DNA from: Acidobacteriota bacterium
GTDB taxonomy: Bacteria > Acidobacteriota > Terriglobia > Terriglobales > Acidobacteriaceae
Length of the DNA stretch: 64,000 nucleotides
Reading direction: 5' to 3'
Assembly: GCA_021780075.1 (NCBI GenBank)
Contig: JAJXZL010000002.1
Coordinates: 62,001 to 126,000, forward strand
The translations under genes were made by a program, and so were the position numbers. The notes under the pieces are model-generated. The model was given only the letters and a program-made list of their open reading frames with translations. It was not told the DNA's origin and did no database searches. Numbering within the stretch: the first letter of the stretch is position 1; each line of letters begins with the position of its first letter. This document shows, piece by piece, positions 26,599 through 35,439 of the stretch.

Positions 26599-28467
26599 TC
26601 AATAAGCCAACGCCACGCCGTCCGCGCGCATCTCGCTCGCTGCAATGTACACCCTGTCGCTCCCGTTCCTGCGTGGCTCAATGCATTCGTACCGTCCAAA
26701 GCCACCGTCAGAAGGCCCTATCGGCCAACCCATTGCCTTCAGCGCCCTGCGCGTCTCCGCCGGGATGCCCGTCTCCAGATGCAGAAGTCCCATCGGCCCC
26801 ATGCCTGGAGCATCTTCTCCCATGCTTTGCGATGAGCCTTCGTGGTGCCAGCGCGGACTGTCGCCGGCCGCCTGCGCATCCAGCCCAAAATCCACGCGGT
26901 TCAGCACAATCTGCACCTGCCCCTGCGGCTGCATGTCGCCTCCCATCACGCCAAACGACATCCATGGTGCGCCATCCTTCGTCGCAAAGCCGGGAATGAT
27001 GGTCTGGAAGGGCCTCTTGCCGGGCGCATACAGGTTCGGGTGCCCATCCTTGAGTGAAAACAGTTCGCCCCGGTCCTGAAACATGAATCCCAGTCCGTCG
27101 GCAACCAGCCCCGACCCCATACCGCGAAAGTTCGACTGAATCATTGACACCATCATCCCGTCTGAATCGGCCGTGGTGAAGTAGGTCGTATCACCGTGGC
27201 TCGGCGCTTGGCCTGGGTACACCGGCGTTAGAATCCGGTCTTGCCGGATCAGCCGTGCCCGCTCGCGCGCATACTCCTTGGAGTTCAGCCACTCAGTGGG
27301 AATCTTCGCGAAGTGCGGGTCTGCATAGTAGCGGGCGCGGTCTTCATACGCCAGCCTCTTGGCCTCCACCTGCGTATGAAGCGCCGCCGTGGACTGGAAT
27401 CCCATCTCTCGCAGATCAAAGTTCTCCAGGATGTTCAGGATCTGTAGCGTTGCCAGGCCTTGGGTATTCGCGGCCATGCCGTACACGTCCACGCCACGGT
27501 AGTTCGTCACCAGCGGATCGGACCACTCCGCATGTTGGTCGCGCAGATCGTCATAGGAAAGCCACCCGCCGATTCTCTTAAAGTACGCATCGATCGTGTG
27601 CGCAATGGGCCCGTCATAAAACGCATCACGGCCGCCCTGCGCAACCAGCCGGTAGGTGTGCGCCAGGTCCGGATTCCTGAAGACGTCTCCCTCGCCCGGC
27701 GCTTTGCCGCTCGGAGCATAGGTGTGCAGCGCATTGGCCGTCTCTTCCACGCCAGATCCCGGCCGTACAAAAATCGCCATGTTGCGCTTGATGTAGAACC
27801 CGATAATCTGCGGCACTGGCACGCCGCTCTCGCACAGGTGGATCGCCGGCTCAAACAGCTCTGCCCACTTTAACCGGCCGTATCGCTGGTGCAGCGTCCA
27901 CCATGCGTCCAAAGCGCCGGGCGTCGAAACTGCGATAGCTCCCAGCCGCGGAATCACACCGTTCTTTGCGCGGGAACGCACAGTCTCAAGGCTCAACGAC
28001 CTGGGCGAGCGGCCGGACCCAGCCAGGCTCACAACCTTATGCAGCTTTGGATCCCACACCATCGCAAAGCAGTCCCCGCCAAGCCCTGAGCTTGTCGGCT
28101 CCAGAAAGCCCAGGCACGCGTTGGCCGCAATCGCCGCATCTGCAGCCGACCCGCCCCGCTTCAGAATCTCAATCGCCGTGAGCGTGGCAATCGGCTGTGC
28201 CGTGCCTGCGGCGCCGGAGCAGCCCATGGCCGCAGACCGGCTTGCAAAGCTCGCTCCAGAGACCCGGTCGCCTGCGTGCACATCCGGCCTCACAAACCGC
28301 TCGGCACCGGCTGGCTGAAACTTGGGAAGCTGTTCTACGGGCACGCCGGCGGCGCCAGCTTCAGTTTGCTTGGACCCCGTGGCTTGTGCGCTGGCCGAAG
28401 CGCTCTGCGGCGAAAAACCGCCGGCAGCAGCCAGTGGAAGAGAAGCAAGAAATGTACGGCGACGCAT
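26599..28467 (-). CDS. ggt: Gamma-glutamyltransferase
   Basis: A 622-residue exported enzyme that cleaves and transfers gamma-glutamyl groups from glutathione and related amides. ATG 28467 has AGGAGG just upstream and begins MRRRTFLASLPLAAAGGF, a Tat-like leader; a further upstream start has no ribosome site. The large-subunit part shows GCSGAAGTAQPIAT, ILKRGGSAADAAIAAN and EPTSSGLGGDCFA. Autoprocessing should expose the threonine of GDTTYFTTAD as nucleophile, and SNFRGMGSGLV plus the late SFGVMGGDMQPQGQ block complete the small subunit, the latter matching the GGxxxPQ signature. The gene is transcribed alone. It may instead act on other gamma-glutamyl or acyl-amide substrates, as many family members do. 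Confidence 0.9.
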   Translation of the reverse strand: MRRRTFLASLPLAAAGGFSPQSASASAQATGSKQTEAGAAGVPVEQLPKFQPAGAERFVRPDVHAGDRVSGASFASRSAAMGCSGAAGTAQPIATLTAIEILKRGGSAADAAIAANACLGFLEPTSSGLGGDCFAMVWDPKLHKVVSLAGSGRSPRSLSLETVRSRAKNGVIPRLGAIAVSTPGALDAWWTLHQRYGRLKWAELFEPAIHLCESGVPVPQIIGFYIKRNMAIFVRPGSGVEETANALHTYAPSGKAPGEGDVFRNPDLAHTYRLVAQGGRDAFYDGPIAHTIDAYFKRIGGWLSYDDLRDQHAEWSDPLVTNYRGVDVYGMAANTQGLATLQILNILENFDLREMGFQSTAALHTQVEAKRLAYEDRARYYADPHFAKIPTEWLNSKEYARERARLIRQDRILTPVYPGQAPSHGDTTYFTTADSDGMMVSMIQSNFRGMGSGLVADGLGFMFQDRGELFSLKDGHPNLYAPGKRPFQTIIPGFATKDGAPWMSFGVMGGDMQPQGQVQIVLNRVDFGLDAQAAGDSPRWHHEGSSQSMGEDAPGMGPMGLLHLETGIPAETRRALKAMGWPIGPSDGGFGRYECIEPRRNGSDRVYIAASEMRADGVALAY

Positions 28468-28775
28468 GGGAGCCTCCTGCGACTGTGACGCCCATTGTGC
28501 ATAAAGAGCGTTCAAGAAGGCAATGCAATTGCCCGATGACGACGAATTTCGTTGCAGCATGGCATATCTTGGCCCCGCAGGCGCTTGAAGGACTTATTGG
28601 TCTTGAGTGGTGCGGCGTCGACGGTTCGCCGGCCATGTTGAGCCCGATTCTTTTTGATCTGAAGATGAATACGACAACTCGGCACGAATTGCGGTACACT
28701 GCTGTTCCCCAACAACGAAGGTAGTCCAAAACGGTTAAGCGGTGGCAGGCGGTTGCCAAAGGCAAGGAGGGTTCG
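28468..28775. other. Divergent intergenic region between ggt and the CBS gene
   Basis: About 308 bases. The CBS gene has a good GGAGGG ribosome site at 28765; promoters for both genes must lie here but none could be assigned with confidence. No additional gene. Confidence 0.4.
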
Positions 28776-29228
28776 ATGAAAATTACCGACACGATTGGAA
28801 TGGTGCTGAAGGGAAAGGCGCAAAACGAAGTTCTGTCGATAGCGCCCGAGCAGTCAGTCTATGAAGCGATCAAGAAGTTGGCTGCATACGATATCGGCGC
28901 CTTGCTGGTCATCTCTGACGGCCACCTGGTTGGCATCCTGTCAGAGCGCGATTACGCGCGCAAGGGAGTTCTTATGGGCCACCACTCCAAAGAGACCCTG
29001 GTCCACGAGATCATGACCAGTACGGTTATTTTCGTCACTCCGCAGCACACCGTGGACGAATGTATGGCCATGATGACACAGCATCATTTTCGCCATCTCC
29101 CTGTGATGCAGGGTGATACGGTGATCGGCGTCATCTCCATTGGCGATCTGGTGAAATGGGTGATCTCCGGCCAGGAAAAGGCCATTCAAGCACTGGAGGG
29201 TTACATCACGGGAGCGTATCCAGGGTAG
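28776..29228 (+). CDS. CBS-domain pair protein
   Basis: A 150-residue cytoplasmic protein consisting only of two CBS motifs: [20 protein letters not shown] ... [12 protein letters not shown] (residues 20-62) and [18 protein letters not shown] ... [11 protein letters not shown] (residues 83-127). Such pairs form a disc that binds adenine nucleotides; SERD and SIGD are the usual phosphate-contacting sites. As a stand-alone module it may sense cellular energy state, but no partner is encoded beside it and similar proteins remain without defined function. An 11-bp hairpin follows. Confidence 0.88.
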   Translation: MKITDTIGMVLKGKAQNEVLSIAPEQSVYEAIKKLAAYDIGALLVISDGHLVGILSERDYARKGVLMGHHSKETLVHEIMTSTVIFVTPQHTVDECMAMMTQHHFRHLPVMQGDTVIGVISIGDLVKWVISGQEKAIQALEGYITGAYPG

Positions 29229-29263
29229 ACTGCGCAATCGGCATCCCAATTTTCAGCGCCATT

Positions 29264-29291
29264 CGCAAGGTCGCACATTCGCGACCTTGCG
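29264..29291. terminator. Hairpin between CBS gene and fah
   Basis: A perfect 11-bp stem (CGCAAGGTCGC, 29264-29274, complement 29281-29291) with a six-base loop, lying between converging genes. No T-run on either strand. Confidence 0.55.
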
Positions 29292-29337
29292 CAAGATACA
29301 ACGCGCGCCACCAATCCGGTCGTGGTCTCCCGGCTGC

Positions 29338-30633
29338 CTACAACACGGCGCCAGCGGCGGCAATCGTCCCCGTACATTCGCCAAAGCCAATCCTCGGCAG
29401 GCCCGCCTTGTGCGCATAAGCGCGAAGCGTAATTTGATCGCCATCTTCCAGAAAAGTGCGCAGTTCGCCGCCGGTCAGTGTGATCGGCCCCTGCGCGCGG
29501 GTCTTCTCCAGCAGGCAGCCTTCCGATCCCGTCGCGGCGCCGGAGATCGTTCCCGTTGCAAACAAATCGCCGGGGCGAAGATTGCAGCCGTTACTGGCAT
29601 GGTGCGTAATCAGTTGCGCAATGCTCCAATAGAGTTCGCGCAGATTCCCCGTGCTCAGCCGCATCGGCGCCATGCCCGTTTGCCGCATATGCCGCGATTC
29701 CAGATCAACATCCAGCGTAAGGTCGATGCCATCCTTGTCCGATGACGGCGAAAGCAGGTATGCAAGCGGCGCCGGGTCACCTGCTGCACGTTCAGCCACG
29801 GGAACGCGGTAGGGAGCCAACGCTTCCAGCGGCACAATCCACGGCGAGACGGTGGTGGCAAAATTCTTTGCCAGAAACGGGCCCAGCGGCTGGTATTCCC
29901 ATGCCTGAATGTCGCGTGCGGACCAGTCGTTCACCAGGCACAAACCAAAAATATGCTGCTCGGCTTCAGAAATGGGAATGCTGCTCCCCAGCGCATTGCC
30001 TGGGCCAACAAACACGCCAACCTCCAGCTCGTAGTCCAGAGACTTGGTTGGCCCGAACAGCGGGTCACCTGCCGGCGGTTTTGTCTGCCCTCTCGGCCTG
30101 CGAATCTCCTGGCCGCTGACCACAATCGATGAAGCGCGCCCATGATATCCGATGGGAACATGCTTGTAGTTCGGCAGCAGCGGGTTGTCCGGACGGAACA
30201 ATTTGCCAACCCGTGTTGCGTGATGAATCGAAGCGTAGAAGTCGGTATAATCCCCAATCTGCGCAGGCAATTGCATCACCGCATCGTTCATCAGGACGAG
30301 CAGCTTCTCCACGCGATCCCGCGTTCCCTTGCTCGAATCCTCCGCATCAAGCAACTCGGTGATCCTGTCCCGCAACGCACGCCATGCAGCCGGACCAAGG
30401 GACATCAGCGGATTGAGCAAATCAGCGCCGCAAGCAGCCACGACCTCTTCCGCCAGTCCGGCCAGTAAGCCTTCGCGCGCGCAGCTTCGCAAATCGAGAA
30501 TCCGGTCACCGATGGCCACGCCAATGCGTGTTCGCTCTTCATGACGAAAAACGCCGTAAGGCAAATTCTGAATGGGAAAATCGCACCCAGCATCATTGGC
30601 GGAGGCAACCCAGCTTCTTTTGCTCAGAGCCAT
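29338..30633 (-). CDS. fah: Fumarylacetoacetase
   Basis: A 431-residue enzyme that hydrolyses fumarylacetoacetate to fumarate and acetoacetate, the last step of phenylalanine/tyrosine breakdown. ATG 30633 gives MALSKRSWV and the usual length; longer forms extend into the upstream gene. N-terminal SH3-like domain (FPIQNLPYGVF, RIGVAIGD) precedes the FAH fold with DYTDFYASIHHATRVG, PIGYHGRASSIVVSG (catalytic-histidine region), LDYELEVGVFVG (metal ligands), VNDWSARDIQAWEY and the PGDLFATGTISG block. It is the last gene of the hpd-phhA-hmgA-orf284-fah operon, overlapping orf284 by ten bases. The assignment is secure. Confidence 0.95.
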   Translation of the reverse strand: MALSKRSWVASANDAGCDFPIQNLPYGVFRHEERTRIGVAIGDRILDLRSCAREGLLAGLAEEVVAACGADLLNPLMSLGPAAWRALRDRITELLDAEDSSKGTRDRVEKLLVLMNDAVMQLPAQIGDYTDFYASIHHATRVGKLFRPDNPLLPNYKHVPIGYHGRASSIVVSGQEIRRPRGQTKPPAGDPLFGPTKSLDYELEVGVFVGPGNALGSSIPISEAEQHIFGLCLVNDWSARDIQAWEYQPLGPFLAKNFATTVSPWIVPLEALAPYRVPVAERAAGDPAPLAYLLSPSSDKDGIDLTLDVDLESRHMRQTGMAPMRLSTGNLRELYWSIAQLITHHASNGCNLRPGDLFATGTISGAATGSEGCLLEKTRAQGPITLTGGELRTFLEDGDQITLRAYAHKAGLPRIGFGECTGTIAAAGAVL

Positions 30634-31478
30634 CCCAAGGCCTCCAGGTCGCGCATCGGCTCCACAAGGGAGCAAGAGCCAAAGCTGATTAAAAATTTCC
30701 GGCGGACTGCGCGCAGTTGCTCGGTGCTCCAGTGGTGCGTACGCCAGCCAATCGCATCCTGCGTCACCTGCCACGCAAAGGGGTCTTCTTCTTCGAGAAT
30801 CTGTTGCGCCTCGCCCGCCTCACCGCCGAAGTGTAGCAGGGCCGCGGCGCAACATAGATTGACGAAGCCATGCATCATGCCCACAGCGCCGTCCAGCTCT
30901 GCCGTCAATGCATGCCGCGAGCGAATGGGATGATGCAGTCCGGCGGTCGCCTTGAAAGGGATGCGCCGCGCAGCGAGAGCCCACAGCATGCCGGCCACCT
31001 CCTGCGTCCCTGGGAACGCTTCGGCAGTCACCCCGCCCATGCGCAACTTTGCCCGCGCGCCTGATGCGGCAATAGCCTCAAGCGCTGCGGACGCGTCGCC
31101 GGAAACCGCTATCTCAAAGTAGGCCGTCACGCCTGCAGGAAGGGATCCGCTCAGGTCTCTGATCTCGGATGGCCGATCCGTTTTGAACTCCATCATCTCA
31201 ATCCGTGCGTCATCGCTGATGAGTTGTGACAGACCTGCGCAATCGGCATTGGGTGGGGCAATGACGCTGAGCTTCATCGAGCGTAGTCGATCGCCAGCCG
31301 CTTCGCGCAACTCGCTGAGCCTCTCCATATTGACAACAAAGCACCCCAGCACCGCCGCATGCGCGCTTTGACTGTAGCTCAGATAGTTCCGCACAGCGGA
31401 GCGCATGTCCAGCGCCGCAGGCGGATACAAGCCGGCGTAGTCAATCAGGCCCTCCAGCAGGCTGTTGATTGCATTCAT
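30624..31478 (-). CDS. Unrecognised protein in the homogentisate operon (orf284)
   Basis: A 284-residue cytoplasmic protein. ATG 31478 is chosen because it sits eight bases after the hmgA stop; earlier codons lie inside hmgA. It overlaps fah by ten bases, so it belongs to this operon. I do not recognise the family. Alternating strand-helix pattern suggests a TIM barrel: MKLSVIAP, RIEMMEFK, VTAYFEIAV, AKLRMGG, PFKATAGLHHP, MMHGFVNL and a closing FGSCSLVEPMRDLEALG. The conserved-looking Lys/His block (FKATAGLHH) could be an active site. It occupies the place where maleylacetoacetate isomerase (a zeta-class GST) would be expected, but lacks the Ser-Ser-Cys GST motif. A replacement isomerase is one possibility, not shown. 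Confidence 0.7.
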   Translation of the reverse strand: MNAINSLLEGLIDYAGLYPPAALDMRSAVRNYLSYSQSAHAAVLGCFVVNMERLSELREAAGDRLRSMKLSVIAPPNADCAGLSQLISDDARIEMMEFKTDRPSEIRDLSGSLPAGVTAYFEIAVSGDASAALEAIAASGARAKLRMGGVTAEAFPGTQEVAGMLWALAARRIPFKATAGLHHPIRSRHALTAELDGAVGMMHGFVNLCCAAALLHFGGEAGEAQQILEEEDPFAWQVTQDAIGWRTHHWSTEQLRAVRRKFLISFGSCSLVEPMRDLEALGWL

Positions 31479-31486
31479 CCCCGTAT

Positions 31487-32794
31487 TCACGCTGCGCCTG
31501 CTGGCGGCACAAAGCGCTTCTTTAATGCCTGCCAGCATTCGTAGTACTCGTGTTGCAGAATTCTGGATTGCATCGCAAACTCAGTGGGACGCACGATGAG
31601 CTGCGTCTCAAACATGAATGCCAGAGTGTTGTCCAAATACTGCGGCTTCAGTGCGGCATTGCTCGCGCGCTCAAACGTCTCGGCGTCCGGCCCGTGCCCT
31701 GCCATGCAGTTGTGCAGGCTTGCTCCGCCGGGCACAAAGCCCTCGGCCTTGGCGTCATACGCGCCAAACACTAGTCCCATGAATTCATTCATCAGGTTGC
31801 GATGAAACCACGGTGGCCTGAAGGTATGCTCGGCCACCATCCAGCGCGGAGGAAAAATGGCAAAGTCGCAGTTGGCTGTACCGGCAACGGCCGACGGCGA
31901 ACTCAGCACGGTATAAATCGATGGGTCAGGATGGTCGAATGTCACCGTGTTGATGCAGTTGAAGAGCGCCAGATCATACTTGTATGGCGCATAGTTTCCG
32001 TGCCACGCAACTACATCCAGAGGCGAGTGATCAATCGCCGCGTCCCACAGCTTGCCCAGAAACTTGGCGACAATATGGAAGTCCCCGTCCCGATCCTCAT
32101 AACTCGCTACTGGACTTTTGAAGTCGCGCGCATTGGCCAATCCATTCGCGCCGATGGGTCCAAGCTCAGGCAGCCGGAATGGCAGTCCGTAGTTTTCGCA
32201 GATGTATCCGCGGGCTTGCGTCTCTGCCAGCACAACGCGAAACTTCACTCCGCGCGGAATCACGCATATCTCGCCGGGAGCTACCTCAAGAGCGCCCAGC
32301 TCTGTTTGAAGGCGCAATGCTCCCATCTGCGGAACAAGCAGCAGTTCCCCATCTGCGTTGTAGAAGAAGCGGTCGTGCATCGAAGCATTTGCGGCATACA
32401 AATGGAGAGCTACGCCGGTTTGCATGGCCGGATCGCCATTGCCGCCAAGCGTGACGATGCCATCGACAAAATCGGTGGCCTCCGTAGGCAATGGCAAGGG
32501 GTCCCAGCGCAGTTGATTCGGCGTGGTCGGGACGGCGGTGAACGGCCCGCTGCGAATCAGCCGCGCTGGTATCTCCTGGTAAGGGCGGTGCGTGACCGAT
32601 GGACGTATGCGATACGTCCACGTGCGGCGATTCGTCGCGCGCGGCGCAGTAAACGACGTGCCGCTGAACTGCTCGGTATACAACCCAAGCGGATGCTTCT
32701 GAGGCGCATTCTGCCCGGTCGGCAACCCTCCCGCAACGGCCTCCGTGGCAAATTCGTTGCCGAAGCCGCTCTGGTACTCAAGCTCAACAGACAT
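31487..32794 (-). CDS. hmgA: Homogentisate 1,2-dioxygenase
   Basis: A 435-residue non-haem iron enzyme that opens homogentisate to maleylacetoacetate. ATG 32794 has GAGAGGTG eight bases before it; the GTG three codons upstream is weaker. Starts [18 protein letters not shown], the hallmark N-terminus, and contains [58 protein letters not shown], the metal region [20 protein letters not shown] with [10 protein letters not shown], and [17 protein letters not shown]. These give the expected His/Glu ligands. Position between phhA and orf284 in a tight operon fits the pathway. The length agrees with the bacterial family. Confidence 0.97.
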   Translation of the reverse strand: MSVELEYQSGFGNEFATEAVAGGLPTGQNAPQKHPLGLYTEQFSGTSFTAPRATNRRTWTYRIRPSVTHRPYQEIPARLIRSGPFTAVPTTPNQLRWDPLPLPTEATDFVDGIVTLGGNGDPAMQTGVALHLYAANASMHDRFFYNADGELLLVPQMGALRLQTELGALEVAPGEICVIPRGVKFRVVLAETQARGYICENYGLPFRLPELGPIGANGLANARDFKSPVASYEDRDGDFHIVAKFLGKLWDAAIDHSPLDVVAWHGNYAPYKYDLALFNCINTVTFDHPDPSIYTVLSSPSAVAGTANCDFAIFPPRWMVAEHTFRPPWFHRNLMNEFMGLVFGAYDAKAEGFVPGGASLHNCMAGHGPDAETFERASNAALKPQYLDNTLAFMFETQLIVRPTEFAMQSRILQHEYYECWQALKKRFVPPAGAA

Positions 32795-32806
32795 GGTCGT
32801 CACCTC

Positions 32807-33559
32807 TCACAGACAGTTGCATGAGGCTCGCCGCTCTGCCTCGTGCATCGCCTCATAGATTTGGTCAAAGCTGCTCACGGCAAACAGCTCCTTATGCAAT
32901 TCATCCACCTTCACAGGCGTGTTCACCACTTCATCCAGCGCAAACTCGCGAATCGCGCAATGGCCGTCCATCACATTCCGGCATTCGCCGTGCGAACTGA
33001 TCAAACCGCTGCCATACACCTTGATCTCTCCGCGTTGCCGGATCACTCCAAACTCAACCGTGTACCAGAAGAGACGGCCCAATTTCTCCAGCACCCTGGC
33101 ATCCGCGACGGATGCACAGACACGGCCATAGTGTTCAAGGAAGTCTGCAAACACCGCGTGCGCATGCATCGGCACATGTCCAAATACGTCATGAAAGATA
33201 TCCGGCTCGGGCGTGTATTCGAGCGAGTCCCGGCTGCGCAGCCAGGTTGTCGTCGGAAAGCGACGCGTCGCAAGCATCTCAAAAAATGCCGGCGCAGGAA
33301 GAAATCCGCTGACCGGCGTGGAGTTCCATCCTGTCCTCGGCGCAAGGCGCGCGCTAATGGATGCCAGGTTGGGCAGGCGATCGTTTTGCAGTCCGATAAT
33401 TTCAAAGCCATCCAGATACTCCCGCGCCGCATGTCTTTCCAGCTCGGGAAGCATGTGCCCCACAAGTTCCGCCCACACGCTGTGCTGCTCCTCTGTGTAG
33501 GCCGGATAGTCCTGCTGAATGATGTAGGGCGATGCGTGTGATACGACTCCGGTGCTCAT
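32807..33559 (-). CDS. phhA: Phenylalanine 4-monooxygenase
   Basis: A 250-residue single-domain aromatic amino acid hydroxylase converting phenylalanine to tyrosine with tetrahydropterin. ATG 33559 follows GGGGAGAG. Iron ligands are in HDVFGHVPMH (two His) and the Glu of FWYTVEFGVI; YTPEPDIFHD and GEIKVYGSGLISSHGE are further signatures. It has no regulatory ACT domain, as usual for bacteria. Spaced 21 bases from hpd and 12 from hmgA. It feeds dietary or released phenylalanine into the tyrosine route. The transaminase and pterin-recycling dehydratase are not within the window. Confidence 0.95.
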   Translation of the reverse strand: MSTGVVSHASPYIIQQDYPAYTEEQHSVWAELVGHMLPELERHAAREYLDGFEIIGLQNDRLPNLASISARLAPRTGWNSTPVSGFLPAPAFFEMLATRRFPTTTWLRSRDSLEYTPEPDIFHDVFGHVPMHAHAVFADFLEHYGRVCASVADARVLEKLGRLFWYTVEFGVIRQRGEIKVYGSGLISSHGECRNVMDGHCAIREFALDEVVNTPVKVDELHKELFAVSSFDQIYEAMHEAERRASCNCL

Positions 33560-33580
33560 CTCATCTCTCCCCGCGTGCAT

Positions 33581-34741
33581 CTACAAATTGCCGCGCGCCT
33601 GCTGCTCGCGTTCGATTGCCTCGAAGAGTGCTTTAAAGTTTCCCTTGCCGAAGCTGCGGCTTCCCTTGCGCTGGATGATTTCAAAAAACAGCGTCGGGCG
33701 GTCCTCCACGGGGCGCGTGAAAATCTGCAACATGTATCCTTCATCATCGCGATCAACCAGAATGCCCAGCTTCTCCAGCTCATCAATCGGTTCGTCAATC
33801 GTGCCCACGCGCCTCTGCAGTTCGCTGTAGTAGGTGTGCGGCACGCGCAGAAACTCAACACCCTGCTCTTGCAGCATGCTCACAGTGTGCAGAATGTCGT
33901 TGGTCGCCAGAGCGATGTGCTGCACGCCTGGACCGGCATAGAAGTCCAGGAATTCCTCCACCTGCGACCTCCGCTTTCCCTCCGCTGGCTCATTGATGGG
34001 AAACTTCACGTAGCCATTGCCATTGGCCATCACCTTCGACATCAGCGCCGAATATTCAGTTGAAATATCCTTGTCATCAAAATGCTGGTAGAGCGTAAAC
34101 CCCATCACGTTGGCGTAGAAGTTCACCCACTCATCCATTTCGTGCCAGCCCACATTGCCTACCATGTGATCGATGTGCAGCAGCCCCACGGGCCTCGCGA
34201 TCGGGTCGTTGTCGATGGCGCGAAAATTGGGAAGAAACGCTCCCGTATACTTTCCGCGTTCAACGAATGTGTGAATCGTGTCGCCGTAGGCACGAATGCT
34301 CGACAGCACGACTTCGCCATGCTCGTCTGACAGAACATGCGGTTCAGCAACGCTCACCGCACCCCGCTTCGTCGTCTCGTGCCATGCGCGGCGCGCGTCG
34401 TCCACCCACAGAGCCACCGCGCGCACACCATCTCCGTGGCACTGCACGTGCCCGGCAATGGCATCACTTCTGCGCAGCGATGTCGTCAGCACAAAGCGAA
34501 TCTTGCCCTGCTGCACAACATACGACGCTCGATCGCGCTGCCCGGTCTCCGGCCCGGCGTAGGCCACCAGCGACATGCCAAATGCTGCCCGGTAAAAGTA
34601 CGCAGCCTGGCGCGCATTGCCAACATAGAACTCAACATGGTCGGTCCCCTTCAGCGGCAGAAAATCAGTGCCGCCAGAGAGCTGTTCGACCGCGCCATGA
34701 GACAAAGACAGGGCAGAAGCTGAGTGCAGGGAAGCGCTCAT
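33581..34741 (-). CDS. hpd: 4-hydroxyphenylpyruvate dioxygenase
   Basis: A 386-residue Fe(II) enzyme converting 4-hydroxyphenylpyruvate to homogentisate. ATG 34741 has GGAGG eight bases upstream. Two VOC-fold halves: FLPLKGTDHVEFYVGNA at the N-terminus, and the catalytic C-terminal half with LLHIDHMVGNV (His), GPGVQHIALATNDI (His) and LFFEIIQR (Glu), the classic facial triad. The gating-helix region GKGNFKALFEAIEREQ ends the protein. First gene of the operon; the divergent Lrp/AsnC gene begins 173 bases away. Confidence 0.97.
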   Translation of the reverse strand: MSASLHSASALSLSHGAVEQLSGGTDFLPLKGTDHVEFYVGNARQAAYFYRAAFGMSLVAYAGPETGQRDRASYVVQQGKIRFVLTTSLRRSDAIAGHVQCHGDGVRAVALWVDDARRAWHETTKRGAVSVAEPHVLSDEHGEVVLSSIRAYGDTIHTFVERGKYTGAFLPNFRAIDNDPIARPVGLLHIDHMVGNVGWHEMDEWVNFYANVMGFTLYQHFDDKDISTEYSALMSKVMANGNGYVKFPINEPAEGKRRSQVEEFLDFYAGPGVQHIALATNDILHTVSMLQEQGVEFLRVPHTYYSELQRRVGTIDEPIDELEKLGILVDRDDEGYMLQIFTRPVEDRPTLFFEIIQRKGSRSFGKGNFKALFEAIEREQQARGNL

Positions 34742-34864
34742 GCCTGAACCTCCAGGGCCGGAAACACAATGGGGCGTGCAAAGGGAAGAGTTCCCGGCTA
34801 CGCGATACGATAGGCCTGCCGCGCGCTGCAGAGAAGAGCGGTTTGAAGAAAAAGCCGTGCCAGA

Positions 34865-34881
34865 GCCTAAAGAGATTAGGC
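34865..34881. promoter_or_regulatory. Inverted repeat in the hpd/Lrp divergent region
   Basis: GCCTAA-AGAGA-TTAGGC, a perfect six-base dyad with a five-base centre, 34 bases before the Lrp-type start. It partly overlaps a possible -10 (CATAAT, 34881-34886). Lrp/AsnC proteins bind such interrupted dyads, so it is a candidate operator for autoregulation and for hpd. Confidence 0.5.
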
Positions 34882-34914
34882 ATAATAGCTGAACTGCTTA
34901 AGGAATGCTGGCAT

Positions 34915-35415
34915 ATGACGCATAAGACTTCCCCCAATCTCGTTGAGCTGGATGCAATTGCCTGGCGAATTCTCGAATGTCTGCAACAGAATGCCCGCAT
35001 GTCGTTTGCCGAGCTCGGGAGAAAGGTTTCCTTGTCAACTCCGGCGGTTGCGGAACGTGTTCATCGCCTGGAGGATGCGGGTGTGATTACCGGCTATCAT
35101 GCTGCACTCGACCTCGCGAAGCTCGGCCTTTCCATTCGCGCCCTGGTGCGCCTCACCATACCTGGCGGAGACGTGCAGGTTAGCCGCGCCGTCGCAGCCA
35201 TCAAAGAACTCCCTGAGATCACCCGCTGCCATCGCATCACCGGCGATGAGTCATTTGTCCTTGAAGCAAGAGTCGTTTCCATCCGGCATCTGGAAGCGCT
35301 CATTGACAAGCTGTCCGCGCTCGGCGCTACGTCTACCTCAACCGTGTTGTCGTCGCCGGTTGAGCGGCGCGAGTATCACGCCAGCCACATCAAATCCTTT
35401 GACCGATACAGTTAG
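34915..35415 (+). CDS. Lrp/AsnC-family transcriptional regulator
   Basis: A 166-residue protein with an N-terminal winged helix-turn-helix (LDAIAWRILECLQQNARMS and FAELGRKVSLSTPAVAERVHRLEDAGVI) and a C-terminal RAM/ACT-like effector domain (ALVRLTIPGG, CHRITGDESFVLEARV, HLEALIDKLSALG). ATG 34915 is preceded by AAGGA; the much longer frame upstream is antisense to hpd and is rejected. Being divergent from hpd, it is likely to control the Phe/Tyr operon, with an aromatic amino acid as effector by analogy with Lrp-type regulators of catabolic operons. An inverted repeat lies in the shared promoter region. It converges with the permease gene. Confidence 0.92.
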   Translation: MTHKTSPNLVELDAIAWRILECLQQNARMSFAELGRKVSLSTPAVAERVHRLEDAGVITGYHAALDLAKLGLSIRALVRLTIPGGDVQVSRAVAAIKELPEITRCHRITGDESFVLEARVVSIRHLEALIDKLSALGATSTSTVLSSPVERREYHASHIKSFDRYS

Positions 35416-35439
35416 GCTCAAGCCCTGGACGCGTTGACG

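Noticed and set aside
34267-34914. 216-codon N-terminal extension of the Lrp-type regulator
   Set aside because: It runs antisense through hpd and is Arg/His/Ser-rich; ATG 34915 begins the winged helix as in the family.
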